Assembly: GCF_000718785.1 (NCBI RefSeq)
Contig: NZ_JOCA01000021.1
Coordinates: 73,961 to 137,960 of the forward strand
DNA: 64,000 nucleotides
Direction of reading: 5' to 3'
Source of the DNA: Streptomyces sp. NRRL WC-3626
GTDB taxonomy: Bacteria > Actinomycetota > Actinomycetes > Streptomycetales > Streptomycetaceae
Below are positions 27,397 through 35,966 of this stretch, one piece after another. The notes under the pieces are model-generated. The model was not told the origin of the DNA, did not search any database, and saw nothing but the letters and a program-made list of their open reading frames with translations. The translations under genes and the position numbers were made by a program. Within the stretch, counting starts at the first letter, position 1; each line of letters begins with the position of its first letter.

Positions 27397-27841
27397 GCTC
27401 GAGTTTCTCCAGGACTGTCGACTCCGTGTATCCGGCATGCGGGGGTTGTCGCGGCGGACCACAGGATGGGGGCGAGGTTCTCGCGATGACATTAGTCCGC
27501 GCCCGCAGGACGGTTCGCAGCCGCCGGAGTTGAGGGCTCATCACGCAGTGAGACCGGGTGTGAACGCACCGGTAAAGGCGACCGGGGCACGATTGGTGCA
27601 GCTTCTTATGAATCGGGACACAAGGGCGCACCGCCGACTACCGAAAGGGGGCGGAAGGCACATGCAGACATCGTTGTCGACCCCCCTTCATGTGGTGAAC
27701 CTCACATGTGAAAACGTGCTCGGCGGCACGGGAATGCGGCCGCCGGCGACGCGTCGAATTCTTTCGGGGGCGTACACCCGGGAGTCTCCGGGACCGGATC
27801 GCGGGAATTCCGGCGGTAACACCGCTGCGCTGGGTGAACGC
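27397..27841. other. 445-base spacer upstream of the solute-binding gene
   Basis: No supported gene. It includes the leader of the lipoprotein gene, a Crp-like palindrome at 27691-27706 and a perfect 10-base palindrome TCACATGTGA at 27702-27711. The frames here lack family similarity that I can recognise. Confidence 0.4.
27691..27706. promoter_or_regulatory. Crp-like binding site
   Basis: TGTGG-TGAACC-TCACA matches the cyclic-AMP receptor protein pattern TGTGA-N6-TCACA with one mismatch. It overlaps the TCACATGTGA palindrome. The site is about 290 bases upstream of the lipoprotein start, rather far for direct activation. Confidence 0.35.
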
Positions 27842-28543
27842 CTAGCGCATTTCCGTCATCACACCGTGCAGGAATGACAGGTCCACGACTTCCAGGGACG
27901 GGACGACCGTCCGCCGGGCGGCCGGAGTGATCGGGCCCACGGAGGGCACGGCGACGACACGGCAGCCCGCCGCCTCGGCGGCGGCGACACCGGTCACGGT
28001 GTCCTCGACGACGGCGCAGCGCACCGGGTCGACACCGAGTCCCGCGGCGGCCGCGAGATAGGGGTCGGGGAACGGCTTGGTGCGTGGCACCTCGTCGCCG
28101 GCGACCGACAGTGCGAAGTGCTGGGGGCCCAGCGTGGTCAGCACCCGGTCGATGATCCGCCGGTGGGAGGCGGAGACGAGCGCCGTGGGGATCTCGTACT
28201 CGGACAGTTCGGCGAGCAGCCGCGCGGCGCCCGGCATCAGCGGCAGGGCGAGGTCGATACGGTCCTCGAAACCGTCGTTGAGCAGGACCGTGAGTTCGGC
28301 GAGGCCGATGTCGGCGCCGGTGGCCTCGATGAGGAAGCCCGCGCTGCGGGTCATGGGGCCGCCGACCACGACATGGCGCCAGGAGTCGTCGAGGGTGTGG
28401 CCGAGGGAGGCGAAGACCTCGACCTCGACGTCCCACCAGAAGCCCTCGGTGTCGACCAGGGTGCCGTCCATGTCGAGGAGCACTGCCTGCAGGGCCGACC
28501 CCTCGGCCGTCCGGGTTCCGAGCGCGGGAACCGTACTGGTCAT
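27842..28543 (-). CDS. HAD-superfamily hydrolase (phosphoglycolate phosphatase/beta-phosphoglucomutase type)
   Basis: The 233-residue protein has HAD motif I 'LLDMDGTLVDTEGFWWDVE' (Asp nucleophile), motif II 'PTALVSASHR', motif III around 'RTKPFPDPYL' and motif IV 'CAVVEDTVTGVAAAEAAG'. The alpha-helical cap between motifs I and II places it in subfamily I. It dephosphorylates or isomerises a small phosphorylated metabolite; the substrate is not evident. GGAGG precedes the ATG. It follows metH on the same strand after a terminator. Confidence 0.9.
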   Translation of the reverse strand: MTSTVPALGTRTAEGSALQAVLLDMDGTLVDTEGFWWDVEVEVFASLGHTLDDSWRHVVVGGPMTRSAGFLIEATGADIGLAELTVLLNDGFEDRIDLALPLMPGAARLLAELSEYEIPTALVSASHRRIIDRVLTTLGPQHFALSVAGDEVPRTKPFPDPYLAAAAGLGVDPVRCAVVEDTVTGVAAAEAAGCRVVAVPSVGPITPAARRTVVPSLEVVDLSFLHGVMTEMR

Positions 28544-28570
28544 CCGCGTACCTCCTTCACAGGGACGATC

Positions 28571-28599
28571 AGGCCGGTTCCCACGAGGGGAACCGGCCT
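28571..28599 (-). terminator. terminator after metH
   Basis: AGGCCGGTTCCC at 28571-28582 pairs with GGGAACCGGCCT at 28588-28599 (12 base pairs). It lies 61 bases past the metH stop. Confidence 0.7.
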
Positions 28600-28660
28600 G
28601 CGGTGGACCGACCAGTGTACGTCGTGCGGGACGCGAACGCCCGGTGTGGCGCCCGCGGCC

Positions 28661-31600
28661 TCAGCGGGCGTTGAAGTACTTGGCCTCCGGGTGGTGGATG
28701 ACGATGGCGTCCGTGGACTGCTCGGGGTGCAGCTGGAACTCCTCGGACAGCTGGACGCCGATGCGCTCGGGTTCGAGCAGGGCGGCGATCTTGGCGCGGT
28801 CCTCCAGGTCGGGGCAGGCACCGTAGCCGAGGGAGAAGCGGGCGCCCCGGTACTTCAGGGCGAACATGTCCTCCATCGCGGCCGGGTCCTCGGCCGCGAA
28901 GCCGAGTTCGGAGCGCACCCGGGCGTGCCAGTACTCGGCGAGGGCCTCCGCCAGCTGTACGGAGAGTCCGTGCAGCTCCAGGTAGTCGCGGTAGGCGTTG
29001 GCCTCGAACATCCGGGCGGTCTCCTCGCCGATGCGGGAGCCGACCGTGACGACCTGGAGACCGACGACGTCCCTCTCACCGGACTCCTCCGGGCGGAAGA
29101 AGTCCGCCAGGCACAGCCGGCGGCCGCGGCGCTGGCGCGGGAAGGTGAAGCGGGTGCGCTCGTTGCCCTGCTCGTCCAGGATGATCAGGTCGTCGTCCTT
29201 GGAGACGCACGGGAAGTAGCCGTACACCACGGCGGCCTCCAGCAGGTTCTCCGTCTGCAGCCGGTCGAGCAGTCCGCGCAGTCGGGGGCGGCCCTCGGTC
29301 TCGGCCAGTTCCTCGTACGTCGGTCCGTCGCCGGTGCGGGCCTGCTTGAGGCCCCACTGGCCCTTGAAGAGGGCGCCCTCGTCGAGCCAGCTCGCGTACT
29401 CCTTGAGCTGGATGCCCTTGACCACGCGGGTGCCCCTGAAGGGCGGGGTGGGGACGGGGTTGTCGGTGGCGACGTCGGAGCGGACGTGCCCCTCCTCGGG
29501 GCGCTCCTCGATCTCCACGGTGGCCGCGCGGACCCGGCGCTGGCGCAGTTCGGGCAGCTGGGCGCCGGGCACTCCGCGCTTGATGCCGATGAGGGCGTCC
29601 ATCAGGCGCAGGCCCTCGAAGGCGTCGCGGGCGTAGCGGACCTCGCCCTGGTAGATCTCGTGCAGGTCCTGCTCGACGTAGGCGCGGGTGAGGGCGGCAC
29701 CGCCGAGGATCACCGGATAGTCGGTGGCGAGGCCGCGCTGGTTGAGCTCCTCCAGGTTCTCCTTCATGATCACCGTGGACTTCACCAGCAGTCCGGACAT
29801 GCCGATGACGTCGGCCTTGTGCTCGTCGGCGGCGTCCAGGATCGCGGAGACCGGCTGCTTGATGCCCAGGTTGACGACGTTGTAGCCGTTGTTGGTCAGG
29901 ATGATGTCGACGAGGTTCTTGCCGATGTCGTGCACGTCGCCGCGCACGGTCGCGAGCACGATGGTGCCCTTGCCGGCCTCGTCCGTCTTCTCCATGTGCG
30001 GCTCGAGATGGGCCACGGCGGTCTTCATGACCTCGGCGGACTGGAGGACGAACGGCAGCTGCATCTGGCCGGAGCCGAAGAGCTCGCCGACGACCTTCAT
30101 GCCGTCCAGGAGGGTGTCGTTGACGATGGCGAGGGCGGGCCGCTCCCGGAGGGCGTCGTCGAGGTCCTGTTCCAGGCCGTTCTTCTCGCCGTCGATGATG
30201 CGCCGCTTCAGCCGCTCCTCCAGCGGCAGCGCGGCCAGTTCCTCGGCCTTGCCGGCCTTGAGGGACTTGGCGGTGGCGCCCTCGAAGAGCTGCATCAGCT
30301 TCTGCAGCGGGTCGTAGCCCTCGGCGCGGCGGTCGTGGATGAGGTCGAGGGCGGTGCGGACCTCCTCCTCGCTGAAGCGCGCGATGGGCAGGATCTTCGA
30401 CGCGTGGACGATCGCCGAGTCCAGGCCGGCCCTGACGCACTCGTCGAGGAAGACCGAGTTCAGCAGGATGCGGGCGGCCGGGTTGAGGCCGAAGGAGATG
30501 TTCGACAGGCCGAGGGTGGTCTGCACCCGCGGGTGGCGTTCCTTCAGCAGCCGGATGCCCTCGATGGTGGCCAGGCCGTCCTTGCGGGACTCCTCCTGGC
30601 CGGTGCAGATGGTGAAGGTCAGACAGTCGACGAGGATGTCCTCCTCACGGATGCCCCAGTTGCCGGTGAGGTCGTCGATCAGCCGTTCGGCGATCTCGAC
30701 CTTCTTCTCGGCGGTACGGGCCTGGCCCTCCTCGTCGATGGTGAGCGCGATCAGCGCGGCACCGTGCTCCTGGGCCAGCCGGGTGACGCGGGCGAAGCGG
30801 GACTCGGGGCCGGCGCCGTCCTCGTAGTTCACCGAGTTGATGACCGCACGGCCGCCGAGCTTCTCCAGACCGGCCCGGATGACGTCGACCTCGGTGGAGT
30901 CAAGGACGATGGGAAGGGTGGAGGCGGTGGCGAAGCGGCCGGCCAGTTCCTTCATGTCGGCGACGCCGTCGCGGCCCACGTAGTCCACGCACAGGTCGAG
31001 CATGTGCGCGCCCTCGCGGATCTGCTCGCGGGCCAGCTCCACGCAGTTGTCCCAGCGGCCTTCGAGCATGGCCTCGCGGAACTTCTTCGACCCGTTGGCG
31101 TTCGTCCGCTCGCCGATCGCCAGGTAGGCGGTGTCCTGACGGAAGGGGACGCTCTGGTACAGGGAGGCGGCGCCGGGCTCCGGGCGCGGGTCGCGGCCGG
31201 CCGGGGCGAGGCCCTGCACGCGTTCCACGAGCTGCCGCAGGTGCTCGGGCGTCGTACCGCAGCAGCCGCCCACCAGGGAGAGGCCGTAGTCGCGGACGAA
31301 GTTCTCCTGGGCGTCGGCGAGCTCTCCCGGGGAGAGCGGGTAGCGGGCGCCGTCCTTGGTGAGTTCCGGCAGGCCGGCGTTGGGCATGCAGGACAGCTGG
31401 ACGCGGGAGTGGCGGGCCAGGTGGCGCAGGTGTTCGCTCATCTCGGCCGGGCCGGTGGCGCAGTTCAGGCCGATCATGTCGATGCCCAGCGGTTCCAGCG
31501 CGGTGAGCGCGGCACCGATCTCGGAGCCCAGCAGCATGGTGCCGGTGGTCTCGACGGTGACCGACACGATCAGCGGGACCTCGAACCCGGCGGTCTCCAT

Positions 31601-32173
31601 CGCGCGGCGGGCGGCGATGACGGAGGCCTTGGTCTGCAGCAGGTCCTGGGTCGTCTCCACCAGGAGCGCGTCCGCGCCGCCCGCGAGGAGACCTTCGGCG
31701 TTCTGCTGATAGGCGTCGCGGATGACGCCGAAGGAGGTGTGGCCGAGGGTGGGCAGCTTGGTGCCGGGGCCCATCGAGCCCAGGACCCAGCGGGGGCGGC
31801 CGTCCCGCGCGGTGAACCCGTCGGCGGCCTCGCGGGCGATGCGCGCGCCGGCCTCGGACAGTTCGGTGACGCGCTCGGGGATGTCGTACTCGCCCAGCGC
31901 GGTGAGGTTGGCGCCGAAGGTGTTGGTCTCGACGCAGTCGACTCCGGCGTCGAAGTACGCGGAGTGGACCGAACGGACGATGTCCGGGCGCGTCAGGTTC
32001 AGGATCTCGTTGCAGCCCTCGAGGTTCTCGAAGTCCTCGAGCGTGGGGTCCTGTGCCTGGAGCATGGTGCCCATCGCTCCGTCGGCGACCACCACGCGGG
32101 TGGCGAGCGCCTCACGGAGGGCGGACACACGGGTCCGGCTGTCGGCGGAAGGGGTCAGCGGCGACGAGGCCAT
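28661..32173 (-). CDS. metH: cobalamin-dependent methionine synthase MetH
   Basis: MetH transfers a methyl group from methyltetrahydrofolate to homocysteine through B12. The 1170-residue enzyme has all four modules. The homocysteine domain (1-330) has Zn ligands near 'GGCCGTTPEH', and a pterin-binding domain follows (about 350-620). The B12 domain carries 'DVHDIGKNLV' (about 745) whose His ligates cobalt. The AdoMet activation domain is at the C-terminus. A GGGAG ribosome site precedes the ATG. The leader at 32174-32290 is G+C-rich and foldable, but I see no cobalamin riboswitch box. Confidence 0.96.
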   Translation of the reverse strand: MASSPLTPSADSRTRVSALREALATRVVVADGAMGTMLQAQDPTLEDFENLEGCNEILNLTRPDIVRSVHSAYFDAGVDCVETNTFGANLTALGEYDIPERVTELSEAGARIAREAADGFTARDGRPRWVLGSMGPGTKLPTLGHTSFGVIRDAYQQNAEGLLAGGADALLVETTQDLLQTKASVIAARRAMETAGFEVPLIVSVTVETTGTMLLGSEIGAALTALEPLGIDMIGLNCATGPAEMSEHLRHLARHSRVQLSCMPNAGLPELTKDGARYPLSPGELADAQENFVRDYGLSLVGGCCGTTPEHLRQLVERVQGLAPAGRDPRPEPGAASLYQSVPFRQDTAYLAIGERTNANGSKKFREAMLEGRWDNCVELAREQIREGAHMLDLCVDYVGRDGVADMKELAGRFATASTLPIVLDSTEVDVIRAGLEKLGGRAVINSVNYEDGAGPESRFARVTRLAQEHGAALIALTIDEEGQARTAEKKVEIAERLIDDLTGNWGIREEDILVDCLTFTICTGQEESRKDGLATIEGIRLLKERHPRVQTTLGLSNISFGLNPAARILLNSVFLDECVRAGLDSAIVHASKILPIARFSEEEVRTALDLIHDRRAEGYDPLQKLMQLFEGATAKSLKAGKAEELAALPLEERLKRRIIDGEKNGLEQDLDDALRERPALAIVNDTLLDGMKVVGELFGSGQMQLPFVLQSAEVMKTAVAHLEPHMEKTDEAGKGTIVLATVRGDVHDIGKNLVDIILTNNGYNVVNLGIKQPVSAILDAADEHKADVIGMSGLLVKSTVIMKENLEELNQRGLATDYPVILGGAALTRAYVEQDLHEIYQGEVRYARDAFEGLRLMDALIGIKRGVPGAQLPELRQRRVRAATVEIEERPEEGHVRSDVATDNPVPTPPFRGTRVVKGIQLKEYASWLDEGALFKGQWGLKQARTGDGPTYEELAETEGRPRLRGLLDRLQTENLLEAAVVYGYFPCVSKDDDLIILDEQGNERTRFTFPRQRRGRRLCLADFFRPEESGERDVVGLQVVTVGSRIGEETARMFEANAYRDYLELHGLSVQLAEALAEYWHARVRSELGFAAEDPAAMEDMFALKYRGARFSLGYGACPDLEDRAKIAALLEPERIGVQLSEEFQLHPEQSTDAIVIHHPEAKYFNAR

Positions 32174-32397
32174 GTACGGGGCTCCCTAGATGCGACGGCT
32201 GTCGGCTTTGCGGCTGCCCGGGATCCCCTCACGGAGCGTCCCCGGCTGGGCGCACCTCGCCAGGGTATCCGGGACCACGCCCTGATGTTCAGGGCGTCCA
32301 CGGGGCGGACGATGATGGCCGGTGTCCGACGTTCGGAGTACGGGTCGGGGAACCGATCACGTCCGATCGTTGGCGGGAGGTCGCCATCGACCGGTAG

Positions 32398-32416
32398 TGT
32401 TCGGCATTGCCGAACA
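32398..32416 (+). promoter_or_regulatory. perfect palindrome upstream of gylR (candidate GylR box)
   Basis: TGTTCGGCATTGCCGAACA is a perfect 9-1-9 palindrome 55 bases upstream of the gylR start. A near copy lies upstream of glpF at 33415-33433. This supports autoregulation by GylR. Confidence 0.65.
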
Positions 32417-32470
32417 GTGGCAGCGGCGCGTCGCGGGTCGACGGCCGAAGGGGACGGAGGCAGTACGGCG

Positions 32471-33235
32471 ATGGCACGGAACATCCAGTCGCTCGAACGG
32501 GCGGCGGCGATGCTGCGGCTGCTCGCGGGTGGCGAGCGGCGGCTCGGCCTGTCGGACATCGCCTCGTCGCTGGGCCTCGCCAAGGGCACCGCGCACGGCA
32601 TCCTGCGCACCCTCGCGCAGGAGGGGTTCGTCGAGCAGGACGACGCCTCCGGGCGCTATCAGCTGGGCGCCGAGCTGCTGCGCCTGGGCACCACCTACCT
32701 CGATGTGCACGAGCTGCGGGCGCGCGCCCTGGTGTGGACCGACGACCTGGCCCGTTCCAGCGGCGAGAGCGTCTACCTGGGCGTGCTGCACCAGCAGGGC
32801 GTGCTGATCGTGCACCACGTCTTCCGGCCGGACGACAGCCGGCAGGTCCTGGAGATAGGGGCCATGCAGCCGCTGCACTCGACGGCGCTGGGCAAGGTGC
32901 TGTCGGCCTACGACCCGGTGGCCCACAGCGAGGCCCTGGAGGCCGACCGCAAAGCGTTCACCGAACGTACGGTGTGCGATCCGGACGCCTTCGAGCACAT
33001 CCTCGACCTCACGCGCGCGCGGGGGTACGCGGCCGACGTGGAGGAGACCTGGGAGGGCGTCGCCGCCGTCGCCGCCCCCATTCACGACCGGCGCCGTATG
33101 CCGGTGGGCGCGGTGGGCATCACGGGGGCGGTGGAGCGGCTGCGCCGGGACGGCGAGCTGCGCTCCGAGCTCATCGCGGCGGTACGGGACTGCGCCCGCG
33201 CGGTGTCGCGGGACCTGGGCGCCGGACGCTTCTGA
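32471..33235 (+). CDS. gylR: IclR-family glycerol operon regulator GylR
   Basis: The 254-residue protein has an N-terminal IclR winged helix ('NIQSLERAAAMLRLLAGGERRLGLSDIAS'-type, partly quoted). An effector domain carries 'GAMQPLHSTALGKVLSAY' and 'RGYAADVEETWEGVAAVAAPI'. GylR represses the glycerol operon in S. coelicolor and is relieved by glycerol 3-phosphate. GGAGG precedes the ATG. Its position immediately upstream of glpF-glpK-glpD, and two matching palindromes, support the assignment. Confidence 0.93.
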   Translation: MARNIQSLERAAAMLRLLAGGERRLGLSDIASSLGLAKGTAHGILRTLAQEGFVEQDDASGRYQLGAELLRLGTTYLDVHELRARALVWTDDLARSSGESVYLGVLHQQGVLIVHHVFRPDDSRQVLEIGAMQPLHSTALGKVLSAYDPVAHSEALEADRKAFTERTVCDPDAFEHILDLTRARGYAADVEETWEGVAAVAAPIHDRRRMPVGAVGITGAVERLRRDGELRSELIAAVRDCARAVSRDLGAGRF

Positions 33236-33326
33236 GCGCATCACGGACGGGACCGGGACGCCGTACGGCGTTCCGGTCGAAGGCATGTCCCGACGCGGGC
33301 GTTCCGGGGCCGGACCCTGGGCAGAG

Positions 33327-33369
33327 ATCGATAACCCGGGGCGATCAATAACGATCGCGTTTTCGATAA
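33327..33369 (+). repeat. three ATAAC repeats at 17-base spacing upstream of glpF
   Basis: ATAAC occurs at 33331, 33348 and 33365, exactly 17 bases apart. The first two share a GATCRATAAC context and the third a TTCGATAAC context. The array is 46 bases upstream of the second GylR-like palindrome. The spacing suggests phased protein binding. Confidence 0.5.
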
Positions 33370-33414
33370 CCAAACCCTTGACGGGTGCCGGGCGCCGGGA
33401 AAGACTCCCGTCCA

Positions 33415-33433
33415 TCGGTCGGCATTGTCGAAC
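33415..33433 (+). promoter_or_regulatory. second GylR-like palindrome, upstream of glpF
   Basis: CGGTCGGCATTGTCGAACA matches the palindrome at 32398-32416 at 16 of 19 positions, including its centre. It lies 128 bases before the glpF start. Confidence 0.6.
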
Positions 33434-33560
33434 ACCTACCGGCAATACGCGCTAGAGTAGGACAATGCCAAGGGCCGGCATCGCTCTCACCCCTGAGGGC
33501 GCCAATCCCCGGTGGGACCCGGGGGTCGGCTTCCCTGGACGAAGGACAAAGGAGTCGCGG

Positions 33561-34355
33561 GTGTCCAGCTCCGACATCTTCATCGGCGAGACCATCGGTA
33601 CCGCCATACTCATCCTGCTCGGTGGCGGCGTGTGCGCCGCCGTGACGCTGAAGGCCTCCAAGGCCCGTAACGCCGGCTGGCTCGCCATCGCCTTCGGGTG
33701 GGGCTTCGCCGTCATGACGGCGGTCTACATAGCCGGTCCGCTCTCCGGCGCCCACCTCAACCCGGCCGTGACCGTGGCCCTCGCCGTCAAGGACGGCGAG
33801 TGGAGCAACGTTCCGGTCTACTTCGCCGGAGAGTTCCTCGGCGCGATGATCGGCGCGACCCTGGTCTGGCTCGCCTACTACGGCCAGTTCCTGGCCCACC
33901 TCACCGACCGGGAGATCGTCGGCGGGCCGGGCGCGCAGTCCACGGCCGCCAAGGCGGTCGAGGCGCAGGAGAAGGGCGCGGGCCCGGTGCTCGGCATCTT
34001 CTCCACGGGTCCCGAGATCCGGCACACGGTGCAGAACCTCGCCACGGAGATCATCGGCACCTTCGTACTGCTGCTCGCCATCCTCACCCAGGGTCTGAAC
34101 GACGCGGGCAACGGACTCGGCGTACTGGGCGGCCTGATCACGGCGCTCGTCGTGGTCTCCATCGGCCTGTCGCTGGGCGGCCCGACCGGTTACGCCATCA
34201 ACCCGGCCCGCGACCTCGGCCCGCGCATCGTGCACGCCCTGCTGCCGCTGCCGAACAAGGGCGGTTCCGACTGGTCCTACGCGTGGGTACCCGTGGTGGG
34301 TCCGGTGATCGGCGGTGCCCTCGCGGCTGGCCTCTACAACGTCGCCTTCGCGTAG
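33561..34355 (+). CDS. glpF: glycerol uptake facilitator (aquaglyceroporin)
   Basis: GlpF is a channel for glycerol in the cytoplasmic membrane. The 264-residue protein has six TM segments and both half-helix motifs, '[12 protein letters not shown]' and '[13 protein letters not shown]'. The Asp after the second NPAR is typical of glycerol-conducting members rather than strict water channels. The GTG at 33561 follows AAAGGAG. An acidic/Ala-rich loop of about 35 residues after TM3 is longer than in E. coli GlpF. It is the first structural gene of the gyl operon. Confidence 0.94.
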   Translation: MSSSDIFIGETIGTAILILLGGGVCAAVTLKASKARNAGWLAIAFGWGFAVMTAVYIAGPLSGAHLNPAVTVALAVKDGEWSNVPVYFAGEFLGAMIGATLVWLAYYGQFLAHLTDREIVGGPGAQSTAAKAVEAQEKGAGPVLGIFSTGPEIRHTVQNLATEIIGTFVLLLAILTQGLNDAGNGLGVLGGLITALVVVSIGLSLGGPTGYAINPARDLGPRIVHALLPLPNKGGSDWSYAWVPVVGPVIGGALAAGLYNVAFA

Positions 34356-34419
34356 CTGCGGAATCCTCGACAGCGCCGTACGTACTGCCCCGTAACCAAG
34401 GAACTCCCAGGAGCACACA

Positions 34420-35958
34420 GTGACCGACGCCCACACCGCCGGCCCGTTCATCGCCGCCATCGACCAGGGCACCACCTCCTCCCGGTGCATCGTCTTCGAC
34501 CGCGACGGGCGCATCGTCTCCGTCGACCAGAAGGAGCACGAGCAGATCTTCCCGAAGCCGGGCTGGGTCGAGCACGACGCCAACGAGATCTGGACCAACG
34601 TCCAGGAGGTCGTCGCCGGGGCCATCGACAAGGCCGGCATCACCCGCGACGACATCAAGGCCATCGGCATCACCAACCAGCGCGAGACCACCGTGCTGTG
34701 GGACAAGAACACCGGTGAGCCGGTCCACAACGCCATCGTCTGGCAGGACACCCGCACCGACGCCCTCTGCCGCGAGCTGGGGCGCAACGTGGGCCAGGAC
34801 CGCTTCCGCCGCGAGACCGGCCTCCCCCTCGCCTCCTACTTCGCCGGTCCGAAGGCCCGCTGGCTGCTCGACAACGTCGACGGTCTCAAGGAGCGCGCCG
34901 AGGCGGGCGACATCCTCTTCGGCACCATGGACACCTGGGTCATCTGGAACCTGACCGGCGGTGCGAACGGCGGCCACCACGTCACCGACGTCACCAACGC
35001 GTCCCGCACGATGCTGATGAACCTGCACACCATGCAGTGGGACGAGAAGATCGCCGAGTCCATCGGCGTCCCCCTGGCGATGCTGCCGGAGATCCGCTCC
35101 TCCGCCGAGGTCTACGGCGAGATCACCGGCGGCCGGCTGGGCGAGCTGCTCGGCGGCATCCCCGTCGCCTCCGCGCTGGGCGACCAGCAGGCGGCCCTGT
35201 TCGGCCAGACCTGTTTCGCGGAGGGCGAGACCAAGTCGACGTACGGCACCGGCACCTTCATGGTGATGAACACCGGCGACAAGATCATCAACTCCTACAG
35301 CGGGCTGCTGACCACCGTCGGCTACAAGATCGGCGACCAGGACACGGTCTACGCCCTGGAGGGCTCGATCGCCGTCACCGGTTCGCTGGTGCAGTGGATG
35401 CGCGACCAGATGGGCCTGATCTCCACCGCCGCCGAGATCGAGACCCTCGCCCTGTCCGTCGAGGACAACGGCGGCGCCTACTTCGTGCCGGCCTTCTCCG
35501 GCCTGTTCGCCCCGTACTGGCGCTCCGACGCCCGCGGTGTGATCGCCGGCCTCACCCGGTACGTCACCAAGGCGCACCTCGCGCGCGCCGTGCTGGAGGC
35601 CACCGCCTGGCAGACGCGGGAGATCGCCGACGCCATGACGAAGGACTCCGGCGTGGAGCTGACCGCCCTCAAGGTCGACGGCGGCATGACCTCCAACAAC
35701 CTGCTGATGCAGACGCTCGCCGATTTCGTGGACGCCCCCGTGGTGCGCCCGATGGTCGCCGAGACCACCTGCCTCGGCGCCGCCTACGCCGCCGGCCTCG
35801 CCGTCGGCTTCTGGAACAGCACCGACGACCTGCGCGCCAACTGGCGGCGGGCCGCCGAGTGGACCCCCCGCATGGACGCGGAAATCCGCGACCGTGAGTA
35901 CAAGAGCTGGCTCAAGGCCGTCGAGCGGACCATGGGCTGGCTCGAGGACGAGGAGTAG
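34420..35958 (+). CDS. glpK: glycerol kinase
   Basis: GlpK phosphorylates glycerol to glycerol 3-phosphate, which also traps it inside the cell. The 512-residue FGGY kinase begins '[21 protein letters not shown]' and retains '[11 protein letters not shown]', 'DKMG'-like substrate loops and '[10 protein letters not shown]' near the C-terminus. The GTG start has CCAGGAG upstream. It lies 64 bases after glpF and 8 bases before glpD, all on one strand. Confidence 0.96.
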   Translation: MTDAHTAGPFIAAIDQGTTSSRCIVFDRDGRIVSVDQKEHEQIFPKPGWVEHDANEIWTNVQEVVAGAIDKAGITRDDIKAIGITNQRETTVLWDKNTGEPVHNAIVWQDTRTDALCRELGRNVGQDRFRRETGLPLASYFAGPKARWLLDNVDGLKERAEAGDILFGTMDTWVIWNLTGGANGGHHVTDVTNASRTMLMNLHTMQWDEKIAESIGVPLAMLPEIRSSAEVYGEITGGRLGELLGGIPVASALGDQQAALFGQTCFAEGETKSTYGTGTFMVMNTGDKIINSYSGLLTTVGYKIGDQDTVYALEGSIAVTGSLVQWMRDQMGLISTAAEIETLALSVEDNGGAYFVPAFSGLFAPYWRSDARGVIAGLTRYVTKAHLARAVLEATAWQTREIADAMTKDSGVELTALKVDGGMTSNNLLMQTLADFVDAPVVRPMVAETTCLGAAYAAGLAVGFWNSTDDLRANWRRAAEWTPRMDAEIRDREYKSWLKAVERTMGWLEDEE

Positions 35959-35966
35959 GAACCACC

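Noticed and set aside
32174..32290. Possible SAH or cobalamin riboswitch in the metH leader
   Set aside because: A CGAGG-GCGC segment recalls the SAH riboswitch, but the pairing partner needed downstream is absent, and no cobalamin box (GCCACTG) is seen. Covariance search would settle it.
28118..32300. Plus-strand frame opposite metH and the HAD gene
   Set aside because: Antisense shadow of metH. The true gene has all four MetH domains and normal codon bias on the minus strand.
33465..33560. Upstream extension of glpF
   Set aside because: An ATG at 33465 opens the frame, but the GTG at 33561 has a strong ribosome site and begins the conserved membrane domain.
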